Shown here: positions 52,518-64,000 of the stretch, one piece after another
How the letters are laid out: every line of letters begins with the position of its first letter
How positions within the stretch are numbered: the stretch's first letter is position 1
Assembly: GCA_039583875.1 (NCBI GenBank)
Contig: CM077165.1
Location: 67,072,757 to 67,136,756, forward strand
Reading direction: 5' to 3'
DNA length: 64,000 nucleotides
DNA from: Platanthera guangdongensis
Lineage: Eukaryota; Streptophyta; Magnoliopsida; Asparagales; Orchidaceae
Position numbers and translations under genes: made by a program
The notes under the pieces: model-generated
What the model was told of the DNA's origin: nothing
Database searches by the model: none
Seen by the model: only the letters and a program-made list of their open reading frames with translations

Positions 52518-54038
52518 GGTAATGCCACTTTCCCTACCACGAAGAAATCAACATTCCTTGCCTCCTCTTCAGCAATTGCTCATATGGTCACTAAAGGTAA
52601 GTGGCTCATTGACTTTGGGGATACTAATCACATGACGAGCAATCCTCTTTTGCTCTCTCATTTGGACAAAAATAACTGGCCACCACAAGTTTTTATTGCA
52701 GATGGTTCTCCATCTCCTGTGTACTGGACCGGTACAGTCCAAGTCACTCATCTCTACAGCTTGAGGATACTCTCTACATCCCAACGTTTTTTTGTTCAAT
52801 TTGCTCTCTGTTCCCTTTCTTTGCAAATAAATAAATTGCATGGTTACATTTACATCCACTACTTGCTTTTTTCAGGATCCACACTCCAAGGAGACGATAA
52901 CTACTGGGACTAAAAAAGATGACCTTTTCTTCCTTAACAATATCTCTGCTTTCTCCACCTCCACTTCACCTCTACAGTGGCATCTTTGCCTTAGTCATCC
53001 TTCTCCTCACCTCATCTACCAAATCCTACTAGATCTATCTCAGGGAGACTCCTCCCTCCACTATGAAACTTGACAACTTGGCAAATATCACCGCTCATCC
53101 TATCCAGCAAGACAAAGACGTAGTTCTTCTCATCCCTTTGAACTGGTTCATTCTGATATTTGGGGTCCCACTCCTACTAGGTATGTTGGGAGGGGCGGTC
53201 TGTATTTTGTAGCCTTTATTGATGACTTTTCTAGGTGCACTTGGTTGTATCTTTTAAAAGAATGCTCTAAACTTTTCTCCGCATTCACTGCCTTTTATAA
53301 TGAAATACACACACAATTTTTTTTGGCTATTAAAGTTCTTCACACTGATAATGCTAAAGAGTATCCTAATTATAAGTTCCTGATTTTTCTATGTATCATG
53401 ACATTATTCATCAAACCACTTGTCCGTACATTTCTCAACAAAATAGAGTTGCCGAACGCAAGAATTGTCTTCTCCTGGATATTTCTCAAACACTTCTCCC
53501 TCAAATGAATGTCCCTTGATCTTATTGGAGTCATGCCACTCTTATTTTGTGTTATCTCATCGACCGTATTCCTTCTTCAATTCTTCACAACAAAACCCTC
53601 TTCTCCATCCTGTACCCAGATTCCACTTTGTTTTCTTTACCTCCATATGTCTTTGGTTGTACGACATTTGTCCACCCTCCTTCTCCTGTTCATGATAAAC
53701 TTTCTCCACGCTCTATTAAGTGCATCTTTTTTGCTTTTGTCCAATTTAGAAGGGGTTATAGTGTTATGATCCTCCTCTTCGGAAACAGTATGTCTCCGCT
53801 GACGTCACTTTCTTTGAAGACACTCCTTACTTTACTCTACCCTCTATATCTCTCTATACTACTTTTATACCTTTGGAGTCGTCGCTGATAGTTCCCGGGC
53901 CAACACTCTCTCCAATGGATGGATCTGATATAAAGGACAGGTTGAACCTTCATCTTCCCATTACTCTTCGGAAAGGAGTTTGCACATGCACTCGACATTC
54001 AATTCATAATGTTGTCTCATATGCTCGCCTTTCCCCCG
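52518..54038 (+). mobile_element. Copia-2: truncated copia (protease to integrase)
   Basis: Plus-strand relic related to Copia-1 and Copia-3. The left end is cut by the Sire-3 LTR, so LTR and gag are missing. The right end is cut by Copia-3 at 54039. All frames are broken. Confidence 0.8.
52518..54038 (+). pseudogene. Copia-2 protease and integrase remnant
   Basis: WLIDFGDTNHMTSNPL (about 52602-52650) corresponds to WLIDSGATNHMTGNP of Copia-1; the active-site Ser is replaced by Phe, so the protease would be dead. The integrase core is readable across frames at 53130-53520 (FELVHSDIWG-like, FIDDFSRCTWLYLLK, LHTDNAKEYPN). 53870-54038 reads LNLHLPITLRKGVCTCTRHS, the linker before RT, then is cut. 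Confidence 0.8.
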
Positions 54039-54685
54039 TGTCACAAATTGGCGGTTTAACCTCAAGTCGAGCAGTTAGCAGTTCGGGTTGTTAGTCCTGG
54101 TAGTTTGTCAAGGTGGTCAGGTTGTCTGGAGGGTTGGTGCAATGGTCTGGTAGTGATCCTCTGCTGGCAGTCTGGTGGTTAACCACAACTGTGGTCTGGT
54201 GACAATCCACTCTTGCGGTCTGAAGGCTTACCGCAGCAGCGATCTGAAGATAAGCCGCAACTGCGGCCTGGTGGCAACCCGCATTTGCAGTCTGGCGGTT
54301 TGCCGCAGCAACGGTCTGTTGATTACCCGCAGATGCGGTCAGGTGGCAACCCGCAGCAACGGTCTGATGATTAGCCGCAACTATGGCTAGTGGCAACTCG
54401 AAGTTGCGGTGTGGCGGCTTGCCCAACGGTCTTCCCTAGAGAACTAGCGGTTTAACTTGGTGTTGTTGGGAGTTTTGTTCTTATATTGTATAGTGTGCGG
54501 TTTGATATTATCAAACCGCATAAGCCGCATGGATTATATTTAGTCACACATCGTTTGTTGTAATTCTCTCATCTCTCCAAGTTTCTATAAATAAGGGGGC
54601 ATACATATATAATAATAATATTATAGGAGCAATAAAGTTTGTCTTTATTTACCCTTTTTTGTTCTCTTCTCGCTCATTTCTCACA
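54039..54685 (+). repeat. Copia-3 5' LTR (647 bp)
   Basis: TGTCACAAATTGG...TTTCTCACA. The U3 has about ten short repeats of the GGTCTGGTGGCAACCCGCA type (54120-54420), then a perfect 11-bp-armed palindrome (54497-54519; GCGGTTTGATA / TATCAAACCGC around T), and a TATA box TATAAATAAG at 54585-54594. Similar to the Copia-1 LTR in layout. Confidence 0.87.
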
Positions 54686-54697
54686 TGGTATCAGAGG
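54686..54697 (+). promoter_or_regulatory. Copia-3 primer-binding site
   Basis: TGGTATCAGAGG immediately after the LTR. Confidence 0.85.
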
Positions 54698-55434
54698 ACA
54701 CCGATTTGTTGCTCCAATCAGATTATAGATTGTTTTTCTAGTCGTGCGGTTTGCTTCCCGCGCAGCTTCTTCTAGTTTAATTTCCTTCCTTCCCTCCCTT
54801 CCCGCCTTTGCTTCTCGCCTCTCGCTGTGCTTGCGACTTGCCTCCTTCCGGGCTTTTCTATTCGCCCGACCTTCTTTTCTACCCGCGCTTCTTTGCGACT
54901 TGTTGTGTTTGCTCGGTTACTTTTCTCGTTTGCGAGTTCCGCATTTTGGTTGTAGCTTCTTCCTTACCGCTGGTGTGTTGTCACCTTGACCGGGCGGACA
55001 CTGCTCTTTTCTTCTTTTTTGCGCGACTTTATGGTTGTTCTCATTTTTTTCTCTCCTTTCTTCTGCGGGTTGCTCCTGCGGTTTGTTTCTTCTTGCGCGA
55101 GTTCTTTTCTCTACTCGTGCGGTTTCTCCTCCTTTGCACGTGTTCTGTTCGGGTGGATTCTCTGTTGTTCTGCATTTTGGTCGCGACCTTTTTTTCCTTG
55201 CCGCTGGTTTTCTGTCACCTTGACCGTGCAACTTCTACTCTTTTCTTCTCGCTGCGCCTTATCTTGTTCGCTGCACGGTTGCACATTTCCGGCATATTGA
55301 CAAACCGTGCTGTTTGGTTTTTTTGTCGGTTTCTTATGTTTTGTCACTTTCTCTATAACCTTTTGTCATCTTGTTGTTGTGCGGCTTGTTTGTAACCAGG
55401 CAGTTAGCTCTCCTTCTTTCCGGTTTCTTTTCCT
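54698..55434 (+). other. Copia-3 leader, no gag
   Basis: Pyrimidine-rich, with repeated CTTGACCG, GTTTCTTCT and TTTTCTTCT phrases and two copies of a GCCGCTGG(T/-) TTTTCTGTCACCTTGACCG-like segment (54970-55000, 55200-55230). No frame looks like Gag, which in Copia-1 fills the same position. A long open frame at 54808-55395 is Leu/Phe/Cys-rich and not recognisable. Confidence 0.6.
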
Positions 55435-56571
55435 GTGGATATGGTTTCTCTTCTCCCCTCTACAGCTTGTGCTCTTACCTCATCTGAGAAATGGCTTATT
55501 GACTCTGGTGTCACTTGTCACATGATCGATAACTCTCGTTTGTTTTCTTCTTTGACTGCCCAGAACAGGCTACCTTCTGTTGTTATTGCAGATGGGTCTT
55601 TTGCTCCTGTTCATGGTAGTGGAACTGTGCATCTTTCCTCATTTTTGCTACTCTAGGATACTCTCTATGACCACACTTTTCCGTGCAATTTACTTTCTGT
55701 TTATGCTCTCTGTAGTCAGTTGAATTGCACTGTTACTTTTACTAGCACCACCTGTTATTTCTCTGATTCTGTCTCCAAAGCTACGATCACTACTAGGAAT
55801 GCAAGTAGTGGCCTCTTTTTTCTAGATCAAGACGATGCTTTTTCTGCTTCTTCTTCTATTCAACTATGGCCTCGTCGTCTTTAGTCATCCACCTCCTCGC
55901 CTCATTCATCAACTTTTTCCAGACCTTCCTTCGGAAGATTTTCCTTTGCATTGTGAAGCATGTGAGTTGGGTAAACATCATCGCACTTGTTTCCCAGCTC
56001 TCATAGGACGTTGTTCTTCGCGTCCTTTTGAACTAGTTCACTCTGACATCTGGGATCCTTCTCTTGTTGCTACTGTTGGAAGAGGAAGACTATACTTTAT
56101 CACGTTTATTGATGATTTATCCAGATGCACTTGGCTGTATCTCTTGAGGGATCGTTTGGAACTGTTCTCTGTGTTAATGTATTTTATAATGAGATCTTCA
56201 CACAGTTTCGTGTGCCCATTCAAGTTATTTGTACTGATAATGCCAAGGAATATATCAGTCGTTAGTTTTTTTTTATTTTTGTGCGAACCATGGATTGATT
56301 CATCAAACTACTTATCCCTATAACTCTCAACAGAATGGCCTTGTTGAACACAAAAATCATCATCTCTTGGATGTACCTCGCAGCCTTTGCATACAAATGA
56401 AGGTTCCTCGGCCTTATTGGGGTTATGCTATTCTTCTCTCTTACTTTCTCATCAACCGTATTCCCTCCTCTATTCTTCAAGGCAAGACTCCATTTTTCTA
56501 TTTTATATCCTGGGGCTGGGCCATTTCCTTTATCTCTAAAAATTTTTGGATGTACGACGTTTGTTCATGTA
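55435..56571 (+). pseudogene. Copia-3 protease and integrase remnant
   Basis: WLIDSGVTCHMIDN (about 55492-55533) keeps the DSG catalytic site. The pre-integrase part and integrase core follow: CELGKHHRTCF, ELVHSDIWDPSL, FIDDLSRCTWLYLLRD, TDNAKEYIS (55835-56265) and, after a frameshift, QQNGLVEHKNHHLLDV (about 56328-56375). Stops at 55655, 55884 and 56264. Cut at 56571. Confidence 0.85.
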
Positions 56572-59510
56572 TGATGGTTAAAACTCCAAAATTATTTACG
56601 GTCACGCGGCGACCCGGCGGTTTTATTTGAGAAAAAGGCGGAAGTGATTTTATTTAAGAAAACGGGGCGCGCGTATTGATTTATTTATTTTGGATATAAA
56701 AAAGGTTTAGATCGAGTTTTAACGAAAGGAGGCAAGTGCACCTATCGTGAGTAGTACATGATATTCCGGGTGGAATATCGAGGTCGTATTGTTCTCGGGT
56801 CCGGTTCGATTATTTCTACTCTTCCCTGGAGGGGACTATTATTTTACCGATAATTATCTTGTCGGGATATTTATATATAATAAAAAGGCAGAAAATGGCA
56901 GAAAGAAAAAAAGAAAGCACGAAAAGAAAGCTTGAAGGTGGTGCCGATGAAGAGCTTAGCTCGATGGCACCGAGAAAACAATTGAACTAAAATAGACTTT
57001 AAATAAAAAGAGCTCCTAAATTTCTAATTAATTAAGGCGGAGACTTGGCCGTGGAGGTTCCACTAAAATGAGCTCACCTAGCTATAGGGCTATCGCTCAC
57101 CTGAACGCTAAGACTATTCGACCGGGCTCTCGTCCGACGAAGGATTCCTCTTAACGCCCGCATTACGCTAAGAACCCCGCTATTGGGTGGGGAACCCAAT
57201 CCGGTAGAGTTAGCGCGCCTCCTCTCTCAAGGGTTAGTGCGGAACTCTCTTTGCCAAGGGGTGATCTGTCCATGCGCACGGCCTCTTGGCGAGCGTATGG
57301 AAAACGGAAATAGGGCCCACACATCGATATGTGGTCCTACGCGTCGTTAACCCCGGGCAAACCTTAAGTACTTTTAATTAATTAGAAAGATTAGACCTTT
57401 AGTTATTTTAAGCAATTTTATCTGTCCCAATGCTCTTCGATGCCGAGGGCTAAGAACGATTTAGCCACTCATCGGAATGGGGACGGCTTGCGGAAAAAGC
57501 AGAAAAGAAAGCAGTAAAGAAAACAGTAAATGAAAGCAGTAAAATGAAAGCAGTAAAGGAAAGCTGAAAATTGCAAGTCCTACTCAAACGAGTAGGACTG
57601 AAGAAAGCAGTAAATTGCGAGTCCCGGCGCAAATGCGTGGGCGGGAGAAAGAAAGCGGTAAAACACACACACGCAAGTCCTACTCAAACGAGTAGGAGAA
57701 AATAAATACGGGTCCTACTCAACCGAGTAGGACAAAATAAATGCAACGCACGCACACTCTCTCTCGACATAAATGAAAACACACACACTCTACAAGAAAG
57801 TAAACACACTCTACCAAAATAAAATCCAGCCATTAAACTCAAGTGAGTAGGCGGAAAAAGGGAAAATTACAAACTCACGCACTCTACAGAAAGTAAAATA
57901 AGCGAGCGCCATTTAACTCTTAACGAGTAGGCGGAAATAAATGCGCAAGCATAAAAAATTGCAAAAAACTAAGTTAACGAAAAATTAAAACAACTGCATT
58001 TCTACCGCTAAAATGCGGTAGAAATGCATAAAAAGCGAAAATAAAAATTAAAAGGGAAGAAAGTTTGCAAATAAACGCAAAAATGCGAGTGATCGAAAAA
58101 TTAAAACAAATACATTTCTACCGCTAGAATGCGGTAGAAATGCATAAAAAAGAGAGCGAAAAAATTAAATAAGGAAAAAGTTTTTGAAATAAAAACAAAA
58201 ATGAAAATGCTTGAAAAATTAAAACGATTATGTTTTCATTCTTATAATTTTATAGAAACGCCCAAAAAGTGGAAATAAGACTAAAAGAGAACGAAAAGTT
58301 TTACAATCCTAAAGAGCCTAATTTAAAAGAAATTAAAAACCACTTTTATAACCGTGTTTTATAAACCTATAGGAATGAAAACAAAGAAAAAAAATAATAA
58401 AGTGAACCTAAACAAGTATTTGCATGAAAATAAAATTGCGATTATAACGGCTAGAAATTAGACAAAAGTTATACGCTATAAAGATTTTAGGAGACATAAA
58501 GGAAAAACAAAATAAAAACAAACATTAAAAATCACTTCGAGTAGGGCGCATGAATGGATTCCAAGCTATGCAAAGAGAGAAAAAACTAACACATTTTATT
58601 AATGAAAAAGTGATTACAAGAAAGCTAAAAACAAACACTAAGAGAGGGGAAAGAAAATCCCTTACATAGCATAAGAAAGCATTTTGGCAGCACCTACCCT
58701 AAGCAAAGTGGTTCAAAAAGTGGAACAGAAATCCAGAGCAGAACCTCTGAATTTATAGAAAAAATTTACATGGGTCACGCCCTTGGTCACGGGCGTGACA
58801 GGGGGCGTGACAGTACTATTTGAGAAGGCGGCCGGCGATTTGACGGGAAAGTTGACTTCGGCTGGACACGTGGCGGTCTCGCAGTGGTCACGCCCCAGGT
58901 CACGGGCGTGACATGGGGCGTGTCAAGCAGGTGGATCTGGGCGCGGTGCGTCAAAAAGTCGTCGCGCGGGTCTTGTCGGGCTAGCTGGAAAGGTCACGCC
59001 CCAGGTCACGGGCGTGACTCTGGGCGTGTCGGCTGGTGTCGACACTCGACGAATGTCGAGCTGAAATTGTCGAGTTGAAAATCGTCGAGCGGAAATTGAT
59101 GTCACGCCCCAGGTCACGGGCGTGATACTGGGCGTGACTGTTGGTGTCGACACTCGACGATCGTCGAGAGGAATTCGTCAAGTGGAGTGAACACGGGCTT
59201 GGGTCACGCCCCGTTTCGGGTGACACGGGCGTGACCCCGGGCGTGTCAGGCTTTGCACTTTAAAATTTGCTGATTTCACGGTTTTTGACGTGTCACGCCC
59301 TGGTCACGGGCGTGACCCATATGTCACGGGCGTGACATGTCAATTTTTGGCAGATTTTGATTTTTTTCCTGAAAAATAAAATAAAACAAGTTAGTATAAT
59401 ATTTACAAAAATAAGAGCATTTTATTGAATAAAAATAAGTAAAAACGACAAAAATAAACGAAAACAACTAATTTAATGTACACAAAAATAGGTATATTTA
59501 CAATTCATCA
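56572..59510 (-). repeat. LARD-R 3' LTR (2939 bp)
   Basis: Plus-strand view TGATGGTTAAAAC...CAATTCATCA. Includes the palindrome array (58770-59345), TATA (58751-58757) and downstream hairpins (57577-58143). Adjacent flank at 56567-56571 is ATGTA; the partner TSD is outside. Confidence 0.92.
58770..59345 (-). repeat. LARD-R palindrome array
   Basis: Reverse-complement counterpart of 2094-2655, with the inner palindrome GTCACG-GG-CGTGAC and outer CACGCCC/GGGCGTG arms in at least seven units, plus CTCGACGA/TCGTCGAG pairs near 59045-59170. Confidence 0.88.
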
Positions 59511-61975
59511 AATACCCCCATACTTAAGCTTTTGCTATTCTAGAGCAAAAGTTGGAGATGAACTTATAAGGAATAAAAGAAATCCTAAGTTTAGCTACCG
59601 CTTGACTTAATTAAAAGGAAGATCAAAATAAACATCCGGGGTTAAAGAATTAAATCCTAATTTATGAAATGTTATGAATAGAGGAAGAGTTTCAAAAAGA
59701 CTTCTAGAAAAAATAAAATAGAAAGCAAAAATTTATTTTTGTTAGTTTAACAAAGATGAATTGGATTTATATAAAAAACTTTAGCTTAAAAGAAGTTAAA
59801 GGAAATAATGCAATTTAAAAATTATGCTCTCAAAAAAATTTTAAATTAATTCTATAATTATTGAAATATGCTAAGTGGTTTGGTGGTTTATGAAGAAGGC
59901 TTGAATATTGAGGCGAGGCAATTTTTTCTCGAACCTCCAATTTTTTTTTCTTTTTGGATAGTTAGGAAAATGAAATCTTATTTTCCTAACAAAAAATTTT
60001 TTTTTTCTTTCTTCATAATAAATAACCCAATGTATATGTGTAGTAGTAATGAATTTTATCCTCTTACTCCGTACATATAATCTTTTTAAATATTGGGTGC
60101 CTATGTTTACGGAATGAAATCTTATTCCCATTGACATAAGATCTTTTAAAGGGATAAAGGTAAACATGTCAAGTAAGACATGAAAAAAAATGGAAGTGGG
60201 TTTATTTTTTTTCAAAAATAAAACTAGATTTTAATAAAAAAGTTTTGAGAGCAACCTTTTTAAAATGAACGTTCCAATATTTCTAAAAGCATGAAGTAGA
60301 AATAATTGAAATCCATGGATGTTATTTTCTAACATAAAAAACGAGCTTCTATTTATAAAATTAGAAGTGGTGGTAAATTCTTTAAATCTTAAACCCAGAC
60401 ACTTAAATCTATCGAACTTTAATTAATAAACGAATAGTAAGCAAAGAATAACTAAAATTCGCATACAAATTAAATCGAAACTAGATTTTTGGAAAGCAAA
60501 AAGAGTTAAGATATGGTGTATTCGAATTATTTTGTTACATAATTTAACAAAACATTTTTTTGATTTTTAGAGTTTTATCATTTTTTTTTGTGTTTTAATT
60601 ATTATCTTTTTAGGATTTTTTAGATTTTTTATCTTTTTAGGGTTTTTGGGTTTTTCTAATTTTTTTGATTTTTAGTTTTTGAGAATAAATTATTTACAAG
60701 AATGAGGAGAGAAAGAAGAGTTATTTACAAAGAAGATATGGGGGAAAGAGAGATTTTTACAAAAAAGGCAAAGTAAAAACTTGATTGCGGCCCCGCGAAC
60801 AGACTCTTATTTGAATGGTAGGTTCGATGAGTCGAACGTCGCGGGCAGGCAAGACGCAAGTGTTTACAAAAAAGAAGATGGGGGGAAAGATAGATTTTTT
60901 TACAAAAAATATTTACGAAGTAAAAAGATTTTTTTTTTTGAGTTTTATGAATTTTTATTGTTTTTGAAGTTTTATGATTTTTTTGAAAATTATTTTTTTG
61001 TTGTTTTTGTTTTTTTTTAATTACTTATTATTAAAATAAAAAAAATTTTAAAAGTTTTTTGATTTTTGCATTTGTTTTTTTGTTTTTTTTTGTTTGTTAA
61101 GTACCAAGTATAAAAATTGCAGAATAGGAAAACACCACCATACTTAAACCCAACATTGTCCCCAATGTTGCAATCTAAGTATGCGGAACAGATAATATAC
61201 AAATTAAAAGATATACAAAAAAAACAAAAATAAAAAAGAGAGGGTAGAAGCTTCCCTAAGACGAGTCCGGGAGGCCCAATTTGAAACCCTGCATTATTAT
61301 TAGAAGAAGAAGCAAAAAGATAACAGAAAAAAAAAATGAAACGAAAATATAGACTCGACTAAGAGATTGCGGGCGGTAGGGGGGCATGTGCGTGGGCGAC
61401 TCGAAGGTAGCTAAGGCCTTAGCGACGTGAGTGCTATAGAAATGCGCACCCCTAACGTGCACAAGAATGGAAGCGCGCCGAAGCAAAATAAAAGAAAACA
61501 AATTAAAATAAAAGAAGTTTAAATAAAACATATATAGATGTAGTATTATTATTTTTTTTGGTGTTTTTAAGTAGATTTTTTTAGTTGATTTTTTTGGTTT
61601 TAGTTTTTAGTTTTTTTTTATATAGAAAAAATGAAAATATAAGTTTTTTATTTATTATTATGATTTTTTTTTTAAGTTTTTCATTTTTTCAAATTTTTTA
61701 GTTTTGTTTGTTTTATAGTGTTTTTTTTGTTGTTTTTTTGTTTTTTTCAAAAACAATAATGACAATAAAAATATTTTTGTTAAGTTTTTTTTTTTCATTT
61801 TTTGGATTTTTAGTTTATTGTTTTTTTTTTTGAGTTTAGTTTTTTTTTAGTGTTATAGTTTTTTTTTTTTCAAATTTTAAGTTTTTAAGGTGTTGCAAAA
61901 TTTTTTAGTTTTATAAGTTTTTCAAAATGTTTTTTTTTTGTTTTATAATTTTGTAATATATATTTTTTTTTATAG

Positions 61976-62006
<31 letters not shown>

Positions 62007-62115
62007 ATTATATTGGCCATATATATATATATAGATATAAATATAGGTAAAATTAATAGATTTCCAGGGTTTAAAATAACGAACCGAAAATTCCCCGGCA
62101 ACGGCGCCAAAAACT
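59511..62115 (-). other. LARD-R internal domain, non-coding (2605 bp)
   Basis: PPT at 59511-59525. Very AT-rich with long T runs (61540-61975) and an ATT microsatellite (61981-62008). The hairpin and PPT-like tract are at 61131-61170. No protein resemblance in any frame. Confidence 0.85.
62092..62109 (-). promoter_or_regulatory. LARD-R primer-binding site (tRNA-Asp)
   Basis: On the minus strand TGGCGCCGTTGCCGGGGA, an 18-base perfect complement of the plant tRNA-Asp 3' end, six bases from the 5' LTR. Typical of Athila/Tat-type gypsy elements. Confidence 0.9.
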
Positions 62116-64000
62116 TGATGGTTAAAACTCCAAAATTATTTACGGTCACGCGGCGACCCGGCGGTTTATTTGAGAAAAAGGCGGAAGTGATTTTATTTAA
62201 GAAAACGGGGCGCGCGTATTGATTTATTTATTTTGGATATAAAAAAGGTTTAGATCGTGTTTTAACGAAAGGAGGCAAGTGCACCTATCGTGAGTAGTAC
62301 AGGATATTCCGGGTGGAATATCGAGGTCGTATTGTTCTCGGGTCCGGTTCGATTATTTCTACTCTTCCCTGGAGGGGACTATTATTTTACCGATAATTAT
62401 CTTGTCGGGATATTTATATATAATAAAAAGGCAGAAAATGGCAGAAAGAAAAAAAGAAAGCACGAAAAGAAAGCTTGAAGGTGGTGCCGATGAAGAGCTT
62501 AGCTCGATGGCACCGAGAAAACAATTGAACTAAAATAGACTTTAAATAAAAAGAGCTCCTAAATTTCTAATTAATTAAGGCGGAGACTTGGCCGTGGAGG
62601 TTCCACTAAAATGAGCTCACCTAGCTATAGGGCTATCGCTCACCTGAACGCTAAGACTATTTGAGCAGGCTCTCGTCCGACGAAGGATTCCTCTTAACGC
62701 CCGCATTACGCTAAGAACCCCGCTATTGGGTGGGGAACCCAATCCGGTAGAGTTAGCGCGCCTCCTCTCTCGAGGGTTAGTGCGGAACTCTCTTTGCCAA
62801 GGGGTGATCTGTCCATACGCACGGCCTCTTGGCGAGCGTATGGAAAACGGAAATAGGGCCCACACATCGATATGTGGTCCTACGCGTCGTTAACCCCGGG
62901 CAAACCTTAAGTACTTTTAATTAATTAGAAAGATTAGACCTTTAGTTATTTTAAGCAATTTTATCTGTCCCAATGCTCTTCGATGCCGAGGGCTAAGAAT
63001 GATTTAGCCACTCATCGGAATGGGGACGGCTTGCGGAAAAAGCAGAAAAGAAAGCAGTAAATAAAACAGTAAATGAAAGCAGTAAAATGAAAGCAGTAAA
63101 GGAAAGCTGAAAATTGCAAGTCCTACTCAAACGAGTAGGACTGAAGAAAGCAGTAAATTGCGAGTCCCGGCGCAAATGCGTGGGCGGGAGAAAGAAAGCG
63201 GTAAAACACACACACGCAAGTCCTACTCAAACTAGTAGGAGAAAATAAATACGGGTCCTACTCAACCGAGTAGGACAAAATAAATGCAACGCACGCACAC
63301 TCTCTCTCGATATAAATGAAAACACACACACTCTACAAGAAAGTAAACACACTCTACCAAAATAAAATCCAGCCATTAAACTCAAGTGAGTAGGCGGAAA
63401 AAGGGAAAATTACAAACTCACGCACTCTACAGAAAGTAAAATAAGCGAGCGCCATTTAACTCTTAACGAGTAGGCGGAAATAAATGCGCAAGCATAAAAA
63501 ATTGCAAAAAACTAAGTTAACGAAAAATTAAAACAACTGCATTTCTACCGCTAAAATGCGGTAGAAATGCATAAAAAGCGAAAATAAAAATTAAACGGGA
63601 AGAAAGTTTGCAAATAAACGCAAAAATGCGAGTGATCGAAAATTTAAAACGAATACATTTCTACCGCTAGAATGCGGTAGAAATGCATAAAAAAGAGAGC
63701 GAAAAAATTAAATAAGGAAAAAGTTTTTGAAATAAAAACAAAAATGAAAATGCTTGAAAAATTAAAACGATTATGTTTTCATTCTTATAATTTTATAGAA
63801 ACGCCCAAAAAGTGGAAATAAGACTAAAAGAGAACGAAAAGTTTTACAATCCTAAAGAGCCTAATTTAAAAGAAATTAAAAACCACTTTTATAACCGTGT
63901 TTTATAAACCTATAGGAATGAAAACAAAGAAAAAAAATAATAAAGTGAACCTAAACAAGTATTTGCATGAAAATAAAATTGCGATTATAACGGCTAGAAA
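62116..64000 (-). repeat. LARD-R 5' LTR (partial)
   Basis: TGATGGTTAAAAC in plus view at 62116. Near-identical to 56572-58460 as far as the window goes. The hairpin set is repeated (e.g. 63118-63142, 63538-63568). TATA and palindrome array are beyond the window. Confidence 0.92.

Larger units (their letters stand above)
54039..56571 (+). mobile_element. Copia-3: truncated copia without gag
   Basis: 5' LTR 54039-54685, PBS at 54686, a pyrimidine-rich leader, protease and integrase. It is cut at 56571 by LARD-R. The LTR is inserted in Copia-2 at 54038. The right half is beyond the window. Confidence 0.85.
56572..64000 (-). mobile_element. LARD-R: young non-autonomous LTR element
   Basis: Minus strand: 3' LTR 56572-59510, PPT, interior 59511-62115, perfect tRNA-Asp PBS, 5' LTR from 62116 running past the window end. 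LTR pairs differ at only about ten places over 1.9 kb by eye, so insertion is recent. It is inserted in Copia-3 integrase. There is no coding capacity. Confidence 0.92.

Noticed and set aside
54808..55395. 195-aa Leu/Phe/Cys-rich open frame as a membrane protein
   Set aside because: Pyrimidine-rich leader gives hydrophobic residues in any frame; the opposite strand is also open; no homologous frame in Copia-1.
61981..62030. ATT/AT microsatellite as a functional site
   Set aside because: Simple slippage repeat in an AT-rich non-coding interior; no conservation visible.
62092..62109. Fragment of a tRNA-Asp gene
   Set aside because: Only the 3' end sequence is present, next to an LTR; it is a primer-binding site.

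Overview
This window is nuclear DNA of a flowering plant made almost entirely of nested LTR retrotransposons. I see no intact host gene, rRNA or tRNA. The evidence is tRNA-iMet and tRNA-Asp primer-binding sites (PBS), Ty1/copia and Ty3/gypsy proteins, long LTRs, 5-bp target-site duplications (TSDs), and plant-type non-autonomous elements. The species cannot be named from sequence alone. Element names below are local labels.

Layout. 1-4751 (+) is the 3' part of a large non-autonomous element (LARD-L). 4752-5328 plus 10629-11574 is one degenerate plus-strand coding unit split by Copia-1 (5329-10628, +). 11640-12600 is a 13-unit in-frame tandem repeat. 13218-14069 plus 19841-20698 (-) is an intron-containing transposon gene split by the gypsy element Gyp-1 (14070-19840, -). 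20692-35689 (-) is a Sirevirus-like copia (Sire-1) with an extra ORF downstream of pol. A pol-less tRNA-Asp-primed element (NA-1, 23753-29589, +, TSD CACAT) is inserted in its RT. 35690-36334 is an orphan LTR fragment. 36335-46273 (-) is Sire-2, carrying a 2.4-kb solo LTR (38814-41194, TSD CTTAG). Sire-2 sits inside Sire-3 (46274-52517, -). 52518-54038 (+) is Copia-2, broken by Copia-3 (54039-56571, +), which is broken by LARD-R (56572-64000, -). LARD-R is a second copy of the left-end element in the opposite orientation, so the window is bracketed by inverted LARD copies.

Almost every reading frame has stops, frameshifts or deletions. Copia-type RT YVDD motifs persist in three elements. Gyp-1 lost the second half of RT, Sire-2 lost part of its integrase, and Sire-3 has Gly at the place of the third integrase catalytic residue. 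The LARD-R LTRs are nearly identical, so that insertion is young.

The most interesting signal is non-coding. (1) The transcribed 5' leaders of Sire-1, Sire-2 and Sire-3, and the leader of Gyp-1, carry tandem small stem-loops. Their stems differ from unit to unit but stay self-complementary, while linkers or loops are conserved. This is the pattern expected of RNA structure under selection. (2) Upstream of the TATA box, most LTR families here carry arrays of short palindromes, each family with its own motif. Palindromes in maize Sirevirus LTRs are established; here the same layout appears in copia, gypsy and non-autonomous tRNA-Asp-primed elements, and some motifs are shared across superfamilies.
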